Shown here: one piece after another, positions 5,996-10,388 of the stretch | Numbering within the stretch: the first letter of the stretch is position 1 | How the letters are laid out: each line of letters opens with the position of its first letter | NCBI GenBank assembly: GCA_002478505.1 | Contig: DLOP01000168.1 | Location: 1,396-11,783, forward strand | Direction of reading: 5' to 3' | Origin: Lachnospiraceae bacterium UBA7481 | GTDB lineage: Bacteria; Bacillota; Clostridia; Lachnospirales; Lachnospiraceae | DNA length: 10,388 nucleotides | Made by a program: the position numbers and the translations under genes | The notes under the pieces: generated by a model | The model's input: only the letters and a program-made list of their open reading frames with translations | Told to the model about the DNA's origin: nothing | Databases searched by the model: none

Positions 5996-6803
5996 TCATT
6001 GAATTACCGAAATAGCCGTATCCGGTATGCAGCTCATTTTACAGTGAACGGCTCTGCCGCTTTTATCTTTGAAATCCATACAGTAATTCCCCTTATAACG
6101 GTCTGCCACATCCATGATGTTACAGGTCTTCCCGTTATAAATGACATTTCTGTTCTTTTTGGCACGGATGACAAAGCGTTCCCTGTGTTTTAAGAAATAG
6201 CGGTAATAGTCATTGGCATCAAAACCACGGTCGAGTGTGCTGACACATTTAGGGCTGAAGTTTTCGGAAAGGTTTTCAAGGCAGCACAGGTTTTCATGAG
6301 TTTCACTGATAAATCCCCTTTCTGCAGCAGAAAACACTTTTTCATAGACAGGGAGAGGCATCTTGCCGCTTTCAGACAATACAGCCGCTTCGATAGTAAG
6401 ATATCCCTGCGTGACTTCACCCGTACTGCCATCCCATATTTCAGAGAGGGCTTCCAGCTTTTTACTGGCTGGTTTGGAGATGTCTGAATTATCAATAATG
6501 ATGACAGCATAATCATCTTTCACATGATGTTTTACAAGGGTGAGATAATCCTGCATGATGATATCCTTATCCTCGAAAGCATTCAGATTTTTTGATAGCC
6601 GGTCAATGGTCTTTTTAAGGGTAATACTTTCTTTTAAGGAACGCGCTATCTCACTCAGGTGCAGCTTGTTTCCCGCAAGGATACCATAGAGCATTTGGTG
6701 AACAAATTTTTTTCTGCGGGCGCTTTAATCTCCTTGAAATTTTTAAAGAAAAATTTGTAAAATCCCTTTTTAATTCATATCCCAATCTGCTATAATTAAT
6801 CAT
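5996..6803 (-). pseudogene. IS4-type DDE transposase remnant, frameshifted and 3'-truncated
   Basis: The readable main part (6694-5996, 232 aa) has the IS4-family catalytic pattern: VIIIDNSD (Asp68/Asp71, first catalytic Asp region) and STLDRGFD (Asp155, second). The third acidic residue and the C-terminus are missing, and the frame ends abruptly at SVIQ-stop near 5996. An N-terminal part in another frame starts at ATG 6803 (MINYSRLGYELKRDFTNFSL) and reaches RPQKK at an A7 run (plus-strand T7 at 6707-6713). Deleting one A restores RPQKKFVHQMLYGILAG, a natural continuation. The gene thus carries two lesions, and the copy should be inactive. Its right end is lost; no terminal inverted repeats are identified. 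Confidence 0.85.
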
Positions 6804-6868
6804 GCAAAAACACTTTGTTTTTTTGTTTGTGGTGATTCAATTATAACAAAGATCCAGTGTTTTTGCAT
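6802..6868. repeat. 13-bp inverted repeat around the transposase start
   Basis: ATGCAAAAACACT (6802-6814) and its exact complement (6856-6868) flank a 41-bp loop. The start codon of the transposase N-terminal part (6803-6801) lies in the inner arm. A TATAAT (6845-6840, minus) sits in the loop. Only transcripts entering from outside would contain both arms and pair over the start codon, resembling the protection from impinging transcription described for IS10 and IS50 (IS4 family). Confidence 0.6.
6840..6845 (-). promoter_or_regulatory. Possible transposase -10 box
   Basis: TATAAT on the minus strand, 37 bases before the transposase ATG. The -35 region is poor (TGCAAA-like at a 17-base spacing), so this would be a weak promoter, as is usual for transposases. 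Confidence 0.35.
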
Positions 6869-6933
6869 TTTTATTTTACTTAGGCATAAATGGATGGGTT
6901 GAAAAAATGGGGAAACTCAAATTGTTTTCCATA

Positions 6934-6963
6934 TTGACATTTCCCCCTTACTGATGCTAAACT
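6934..6963 (+). promoter_or_regulatory. Promoter of a possible small RNA
   Basis: Exact TTGACA (6934-6939), an 18-base spacer and TAAACT (6958-6963). The spacer ends in TGC, giving an extended -10 (TGnTAAACT). Transcription would start near 6970. Confidence 0.5.
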
Positions 6964-6967
6964 ACAA

Positions 6968-6982
6968 ATGAATTTACATTGC
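6968..6982 (+). repeat. Short direct repeat, copy B
   Basis: ATGAATTTACATTGC, identical over 15 bases to copy A. It lies at the expected start point of the candidate small RNA. Confidence 0.55.
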
Positions 6983-7066
6983 GAGTTCAAATAAAGTTTT
7001 TACCAAACCGCCGGTTTTCCGGTTGCACAGTGAGTGCGAACAGCCTGTTTTATACAGGCTTTTTAT
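6970..7066 (+). ncRNA. Candidate small non-coding RNA, about 95 nt
   Basis: The segment between the promoter at 6934-6963 and the terminator at 7042-7064 contains no useful ORF. It does contain stacked inverted repeats: an AACCG/CGGTT-type element around 7005-7024, a small GCAC/GTGC pair (7025-7037), and the terminator stem AGCCTGT/ACAGGCT. No known RNA family is recognised. It lies between a dead IS and spmA, and could be a trans-acting or toxin-antitoxin-related RNA. It could also be a remnant of the element's end. Confidence 0.4.
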
Positions 7067-7067
7067 T
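7042..7067 (+). terminator. Intrinsic terminator, plus strand
   Basis: AGCCTGT (7042-7048), loop TTTAT, ACAGGCT (7054-7060), then TTTTATTTTA. No plus-strand protein gene precedes it within 2.8 kb, which supports the small RNA candidate. Confidence 0.75.
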
Positions 7068-7180
7068 TTACAAAAAATAACTTAAATAAATTTAGACTGC
7101 TTATATTTAACACTAATAAAAATTTTACCAATATTTTACAAAAAAATCTATATTATTTGATATTTTTGTAGGAAAGCAGC

Positions 7181-7203
7181 AAAAAACGCCGAGAATATCG
7201 GCG
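7181..7203 (-). terminator. Intrinsic terminator after spmA
   Basis: On the minus strand CGCCGA, loop TATTC, TCGGCG, then TTTTTT. It starts 41 bases past the spmA stop and closes that transcript, leaving no room for a co-transcribed spmB. Confidence 0.88.
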
Positions 7204-7231
7204 CCATATTTGCTAAAAAATACTTAAAACG

Positions 7232-7244
7232 ATATGAATTTACA
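7232..7244 (+). repeat. Short direct repeat, copy C
   Basis: ATATGAATTTACA, identical over 13 bases to copy A. It abuts the spmA stop codon (7245-7247), so it is a candidate insertion boundary for the ~2-kb segment between A and C. Confidence 0.5.
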
Positions 7245-7919
7245 CTATCTTCTCCTCACCCTCATTAATTTGCAGAAGATGATCGCCGCAAGGGTACTGC
7301 AGAAAGTCGCAACAATCGCCGGCGCTATGATCGCCGTGGGATTTTCGCTGCCATACTGCGTGCGGTAAGCGATCATGGTAACAGGGATCAATTGCAGCGA
7401 GGAAATATTTAAAATAAGGAAATCACACATTTCGTCGCTTGCAGTGTCACATTCCATAGGTCTTTTCTGCTTTCGGCGCGTATTGTGGGCAGAATCGTCC
7501 TTTCGGTCTCTGTTATCCGGCCTGCCGCCACTGATGCTGCGGTTCCGTTCCTCCTCCAATACGGCAAGCTCCTTCATCGCTTCCAATCCGGCAGGCGTCG
7601 CCGCCCAGCCAAGCCCTAAAACATTAGCAATGATATTCATGGAAATCGGCTGTTCCGCTTTATGCCCTATTGGAATATCAGGAAACATAAAATGAACAAA
7701 CGGCCGGATAAACTTTGTCAATCCGGCTACAATGCCCGCTCTTTCCGCTACCTTCATCAGCCCTACCCAAAACGCCATTACGCCGCACATCGTAAAGCAA
7801 AGCTCCACCGCTTCTCCCGCGGAAGAAAACGCCGCTTCCCCGACTGCGCCGATATTTCCCGTCAGAGCGCCATATACAACGCCGATAATAATCATAACCG
7901 CCCAAAAATAATTCAGCAT
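7245..7919 (-). CDS. spmA: Spore maturation protein A
   Basis: 224 aa membrane protein of the nucleoside-recognition (Gate) domain family; in Bacillus SpmA and SpmB act in spore core dehydration and heat resistance. Visible family landmarks are an N-terminal membrane segment (MLNYFWAVMIIIGVVYGA), the cytosolic/membrane motif GEAVELCFTMCGVMAFWVGLMK (35-56), NIIANVLGLGWAATPAGLEAM (95-115), MCDFLILNISSLQLIP (164-179), and a last membrane segment around 196-217. Between residues ~122 and 157 lies a long, charged, Arg/Asp-rich insert absent from the ~196-aa Bacillus protein. The ATG has no good ribosome binding site. The usual partner spmB does not follow; a terminator comes 41 bases after the stop. 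Confidence 0.88.
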   Translation of the reverse strand: MLNYFWAVMIIIGVVYGALTGNIGAVGEAAFSSAGEAVELCFTMCGVMAFWVGLMKVAERAGIVAGLTKFIRPFVHFMFPDIPIGHKAEQPISMNIIANVLGLGWAATPAGLEAMKELAVLEEERNRSISGGRPDNRDRKDDSAHNTRRKQKRPMECDTASDEMCDFLILNISSLQLIPVTMIAYRTQYGSENPTAIIAPAIVATFCSTLAAIIFCKLMRVRRR

Positions 7920-8021
7920 ATTACATTACATGATCTGATCTTTATAATATTTTATTCCACCGCAAAAGCATATATACTAAACCGCACGTTGGAAAGTAAA
8001 GTTCAACCGAAGTCTGCCTTT

Positions 8022-8675
8022 TTATTTCTTCAGGATGGCTTCAACCTTCCTGCCAATCAGCCGGCAGGAATATTTCACTACCAGTCCGGTGCATACCGCG
8101 GCAAAGATTGTTCCTTCCCTGCAGCCCTGTATCCTGCCATTAAAAAACAAAACTGACAATATCAATGAAAACAGGACACAGAATATATCAAATCCAATCT
8201 TTACATTGCCAAATTCTTTATGTATGGTATCTGCAACCGCCTTTACAAAAGCTTCTCCCGAATTCATAATAACATTGGCCATCACCGACAATGACACGCC
8301 AAATCCAAGTATCACCGTTCCGGCAATGACCAGTACGGCGCGAAACCAATATGCCTGCGGTTGTATGCCGGACAACATCCACATCCCAAAATCCGTAAAA
8401 TAGCCGAACAGAAATGATAAGGGGATCTGTAATAATTGTATCAACTGAAATTTTCTGCGCAGCAAAACAATCTGTCCGAGAATCATCAGACAATTCCATA
8501 CGATCAGCCAATTGCCCAACGACAATATGGTAAATTTTATACTAAGTACATTGGCCACCGAAGAAATAGGTGATACCCCAAGTTCTCCCTTCTTTGTTAC
8601 GGCAACGCCAAGCGCTGCAACAAACAGACTTATGATAAATAGTATGTATCTTTTGCACAATTCTTTTTTATTCAT
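8022..8675 (-). CDS. YczE/YyaS/YitT-family membrane protein
   Basis: 217 aa integral membrane protein with about five or six hydrophobic segments: residues ~12-28, ~35-70 (two close stretches), ~80-100, ~110-140, ~160-178 and ~190-208. GELGVSPISSVANVLS near residue 31 is typical of the YczE/YitT group, whose members are mostly uncharacterised and sometimes discussed as transporters. The start was chosen at ATG 8675 because GGAGGAG stands five bases upstream. An in-frame ATG at 8738 would add 21 residues but spans two strong hairpins, so it is more likely leader. It is separate from the signalling operon by a terminator upstream, and 102 bp from spmA downstream. Its substrate is unknown. Confidence 0.8.
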   Translation of the reverse strand: MNKKELCKRYILFIISLFVAALGVAVTKKGELGVSPISSVANVLSIKFTILSLGNWLIVWNCLMILGQIVLLRRKFQLIQLLQIPLSFLFGYFTDFGMWMLSGIQPQAYWFRAVLVIAGTVILGFGVSLSVMANVIMNSGEAFVKAVADTIHKEFGNVKIGFDIFCVLFSLILSVLFFNGRIQGCREGTIFAAVCTGLVVKYSCRLIGRKVEAILKK

Positions 8676-8687
8676 AATACTCCTCCA

Positions 8688-8733
8688 TGTCAGAGCAGCT
8701 TGCTGCGATGACACCTCATTCCGCCCTTGGCGG
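8688..8733 (-). promoter_or_regulatory. Structured leader before the YczE-like gene
   Basis: Two adjacent hairpins occur in the minus-strand transcript: CCGCC-AAG-GGCGG (8733-8721), and a composite stem TGTCA-TC-GCAG-CAAG-CTGC-TC-TGACA (8713-8688), whose symmetric TC/TC internal loop is flanked by perfect helices. The second ends directly before the ribosome binding site GGAGGAG. This suggests translational control, but it matches no riboswitch class I know. It could instead be a dispersed palindromic repeat. Confidence 0.45.
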
Positions 8734-8761
8734 CTCATAATCCTATCTTCCCATGCGTTTC

Positions 8762-8787
8762 AAAAAAAGAAGAACTTTTCGTTCTTC
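8762..8787 (-). terminator. Intrinsic terminator of the signalling operon
   Basis: On the minus strand GAAGAAC, loop GAAAA, GTTCTTC, then seven T. It lies 34 bases after the CheY-like stop. Confidence 0.9.
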
Positions 8788-8820
8788 TCTTTGTCTTTCT
8801 GCAAGTTTTTTGACCAGACC

Positions 8821-9183
8821 TTAACAAAGCGCCTGTTCAAATGCCTTGAGCAGCAGCTCTTTATGAAATGGTTTAGCCACAAAACCTTTTGCGCCAATCT
8901 CCTTTGCTCTCTCACAAGTATCATCATATGCAAGGGATGAGACCATGATGATCCTTGCATCCGGATGTTCTTTTAAAATAAGCTCTGCCGCATCCAGACC
9001 ATCCATTCCATGCATGATGATATCCATCGTCACAATATCAGGCTTTACCTTATCATACTGCTCAATCGCTTCCTCACCGTTGCAGCAGTATGCCGCGATC
9101 TCATAATCCGTGCCCTCCAGAACATCACCCAACTGAACCCGGACCAACCGGGAATCATCTACTACCATAATTCGTTTGCTCAT
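8821..9183 (-). CDS. CheY-like single-domain response regulator
   Basis: 120 aa, one receiver domain and no output domain. All key residues are present: acidic pair Asp9-Asp10, phosphoacceptor Asp54 (VTMDI), Ser82 at the switch Thr/Ser position (MVSS) and Lys104 (AKPF). Such proteins act by binding a target when phosphorylated, or as a phosphate sink. ATG at 9183 was chosen because AAAGGAG is about eight bases upstream; an in-frame GTG three codons earlier falls inside the spacer. It follows the CheX-like gene by 15 bp and is the last gene of the operon. The target may be a flagellar switch or a non-motility partner; no flagellar genes are in view. Confidence 0.92.
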   Translation of the reverse strand: MSKRIMVVDDSRLVRVQLGDVLEGTDYEIAAYCCNGEEAIEQYDKVKPDIVTMDIIMHGMDGLDAAELILKEHPDARIIMVSSLAYDDTCERAKEIGAKGFVAKPFHKELLLKAFEQALC

Positions 9184-9198
9184 TTTATACACTCCTTT

Positions 9199-9690
9199 CT
9201 ATTTAACCCTTCCATCAGCATCCCCGCTCTTATCAGAACAGGGTACATGATGAATCAACTGCACGCCTTCACTGTACTCATTGGAATATGTAAGTACAAA
9301 TTGTATCTCACGCCCTTCCGGCTCATAGCGGCCATGATAAAACACAGGCGGTCCAAAATGAGCCGGGATCTGTGTAGCGCGAAACATGGCTCCCGCTATC
9401 CTGCCACAGAGTACATTAAAATATTCTTTGCTGAATTCTTCCACGTCTTCCTGCGTAACCGACTCCTCATGGAAAGAATTGCAAGCCATACGGTACAGCA
9501 GTCTGGTATCGGCACAAAGTGTAAGACTGGTGTTAAACCCTCTGTCAAATGTGATCTGAACCGTACAAAGGTCGTCTCCCGATGACTGCCCGCCTTGATA
9601 CAGATGTACGCCGGCAGTCCGTTCTGTCACATCCTGAACCGCCTGATCCAATATCTGCTCAAGTTCCTCCTGTTCCATAGCGTTATTCAT
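9199..9690 (-). CDS. CheX-like CheY-P phosphatase
   Basis: 163 aa, in the CheC/CheX/FliY family of phosphatases that remove phosphate from CheY-type regulators. The family signature ExxN is present as E89-Y-F-N92 in the helix FSKEYFNVLCGRIAGAMF, followed by the conserved small residues of the helix. Lengths of 150-165 aa fit single-site CheX. ATG 9690 is preceded by AGGGGTGATC about eleven bases away; an in-frame GTG at 9702 lies inside that site and is less likely. Sandwiched between two receiver proteins, it most likely dephosphorylates one or both, giving a self-contained adaptation or timing module. Confidence 0.8.
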   Translation of the reverse strand: MNNAMEQEELEQILDQAVQDVTERTAGVHLYQGGQSSGDDLCTVQITFDRGFNTSLTLCADTRLLYRMACNSFHEESVTQEDVEEFSKEYFNVLCGRIAGAMFRATQIPAHFGPPVFYHGRYEPEGREIQFVLTYSNEYSEGVQLIHHVPCSDKSGDADGRVK

Positions 9691-9711
9691 TTCATAGATC
9701 ACCCCTATTCG

Positions 9712-9849
9712 TCATCTTTTATTTGCTTCTGTTTTTCCATTTAGCAACTGTTCTTCTTCCACTTATTTTTATTCTTCTGCTTGTTTCTATTATTCTTCCA
9801 CCTGTTTTTGTTCTTCTGCTTGTTTCTGTTCTTTCTCCGCTTGTTTCTG
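9712..9849 (-). repeat. Tandem Gln-rich coding repeat, half of it turned into stops
   Basis: The 3' end of the upstream response regulator is built of 18-base units coding QKQ(A/V)EE. The intact pair of units is 9793-9828. A second 36-bp copy (9754-9789) follows in the same frame after one TAA codon. It differs at four positions, all C-to-T or G-to-A, which turn three Gln codons into TAG, TAA and TAA. Past the copy the frame is open to TGA at 9712-9714. Confidence 0.8.
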
Positions 9850-10233
9850 ATTTTCCTGTTCAAAAACCCGGCGGATTCTTTTATGCAATTCTTCAGAAGA
9901 AAAAGGTTTCCGTATGTAATCACCGATTCCAAGCTTGGCGCTCTTGATCACTATATCTTTATCTTCTACACCGGTAAGCATGATCACCGGTATATCCTTA
10001 CATTCTTCCATGGCACGTATCGACTGCAGTGTCTCAATACCGTCCATGGGTGACATCCTGATATCAAGCAAAATCAGATCCGGTTTTTGCTCCTTCAGAT
10101 ATTTCAAAGCCCGTACTCCTGAATTGACGGTGATCACATCGTAAGAATCCTGCAGGGTATATAAAATTCTCGTTAAGACAACTGCTGTATCGTCCACCGC
10201 TAAAATACGCTTTTTATAATTTGTATTACTCAT
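9790..10233 (-). CDS. Response regulator receiver protein with Gln/Glu/Lys tail
   Basis: 147 aa. The receiver domain spans residues ~8-125, with acidic pair Asp14-Asp15, phosphoacceptor Asp57 (LILLDIRM), Thr87 (MLTG) and Lys109 (RKPF), all expected for a phosphorylatable domain. No DNA-binding output domain follows; instead a charged helical tail EQENQKQAEKEQKQAEEQKQ… (126-147), probably a short coiled coil, ends the protein. The start ATG (10233) has GAGGGGGAAG upstream and overlaps the end of the preceding gene by eight bases, so the two are translationally coupled. The sequence beyond the stop is a decayed extension of the tail repeat, so related alleles may have a longer tail. Confidence 0.9.
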   Translation of the reverse strand: MSNTNYKKRILAVDDTAVVLTRILYTLQDSYDVITVNSGVRALKYLKEQKPDLILLDIRMSPMDGIETLQSIRAMEECKDIPVIMLTGVEDKDIVIKSAKLGIGDYIRKPFSSEELHKRIRRVFEQENQKQAEKEQKQAEEQKQVEE

Positions 10234-10388
10234 CTATCTTCCCCCTCTTTTCAAGAATATCAAGAAGCTGACCCAACAGATCTTCGGCATTATCATCCTC
10301 ATATAACCTTAGCTGTTCCTGTATCTGCAAAAGACGCTTTACCACATCCTCCGGCATTTCATGAACCAGCATCTTCTCCACTCTTTCC
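10226..10388 (-). CDS. C-terminal end of an unidentified protein (gene enters from the right edge)
   Basis: 53 codons before the stop are visible, beginning ERVEKMLVHEMPEDVVKRLL and ending LLDILEKRGKIDE. It is helical and charged, without recognisable motifs. The stop TAA falls inside the first codons of the response regulator (8-bp overlap), so it heads or belongs to the same operon. By context it could be the tail of a sensor kinase, Hpt or other signalling protein, but the sequence itself does not show this. Confidence 0.8.
   Translation of the reverse strand, partial: ERVEKMLVHEMPEDVVKRLLQIQEQLRLYEDDNAEDLLGQLLDILEKRGKIDE

Noticed and set aside
5800..6015. Plus-strand ORF across the toxin-antitoxin upstream region
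   Set aside because: No ribosome binding site or recognisable motif. It lies over the likely toxin-antitoxin promoter, its palindrome and the transposase truncation point, so it is best explained as chance.
6885..6946. Minus-strand 18-aa leader peptide (MENNLSFPIFSTHPFMPK) and a GGGGAAA/TTTCCCC hairpin upstream of the transposase
   Set aside because: There is a GGGGG-type site before the ATG, and the hairpin is followed by six T. However, the loop is 24 bases, the peptide has no family, and the region overlaps a better plus-strand promoter candidate.
5227..7244. Direct repeats A, B and C as terminal inverted repeats of the IS
   Set aside because: All three copies have the same orientation, whereas IS ends are inverted, and the element is truncated at about 5996. 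They are kept only as direct repeats.
8676..8738. N-terminal extension of the YczE-like protein from ATG 8738
   Set aside because: The downstream ATG has an ideal GGAGGAG and directly precedes the first membrane segment. The extension spans two strong hairpins and has no good binding site.
9712..9792. Alternative genetic code (TAA/TAG read as Gln) suggested by Gln-to-stop changes in the duplicated tail
   Set aside because: Other intact genes in the window end with TAA or TAG at family-expected lengths (nfnA and nfnB with TAA, the CheX-like gene with TAG), so both codons act as stops here.
1..10388. CRISPR array, tRNA or rRNA genes
   Set aside because: No regularly spaced repeats, no cloverleaf-like segments and no rRNA-like sequence noticed on either strand.

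Overview
The window looks like a chromosomal segment from an anaerobic, spore-forming Clostridium-group Firmicute, most likely a Lachnospiraceae-type gut bacterium. This is inferred from moderate-to-low GC, strong AGGAGG-type ribosome binding sites, an Nfn-type bifurcating transhydrogenase, a spore maturation gene, and a clostridial-type phosphoribosyltransferase. No rRNA, tRNA or CRISPR array is present.

Layout, left to right. (1) Positions 1-3081, minus strand, are core metabolism: nfnA, nfnB, then the 5' part of glutamate dehydrogenase gdhA. NfnAB links NADH, ferredoxin and NADPH pools, and the dehydrogenase uses reduced nicotinamide to fix ammonia, so the block joins redox balance to nitrogen assimilation. 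(2) A 430-bp divergent intergenic region holds an nfn promoter on the minus strand and a perfect-consensus promoter on the plus strand. The latter drives a phosphoribosyltransferase-like gene (3514-4152). (3) Positions 4153-7244 are an accessory island of uneven base composition. On the minus strand it carries a RelE/ParE-type toxin-antitoxin pair with a palindromic operator, a chain of small overlapping genes (one broken in an A7 tract), an SseB-like hypothetical protein of higher GC, and a truncated, frameshifted IS4-type transposase. A possible small RNA on the plus strand and three copies of a short direct repeat also lie here. (4) Positions 7245-8675, minus strand, carry spmA (no spmB beside it) and a YczE/YitT-type membrane protein with a structured leader. 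(5) Positions 8762-10388, minus strand, are a small signalling operon: the tail of an unidentified protein, a receiver-domain response regulator with a Gln/Glu/Lys repeat tail, a CheX-like phosphatase and a CheY-like single-domain regulator, ended by a clear intrinsic terminator.

The most unusual observations are: a 36-bp tandem duplication of the response regulator tail in which every difference is a transition inside a Gln codon and three of the changed codons are stops; two separate genes broken by one extra A in an A7 tract; an IS 5' region built so that only read-through transcripts would hide the transposase start codon; a promoter-to-terminator unit of about 95 nt with no ORF; and 13-15 bp direct repeats bounding parts of the island, one abutting the spmA stop codon. 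I found no clear complete novel defence or biosynthetic system. The best candidate for an undescribed unit is the toxin-antitoxin operon with its attached small-gene chain (about 5890-4351).
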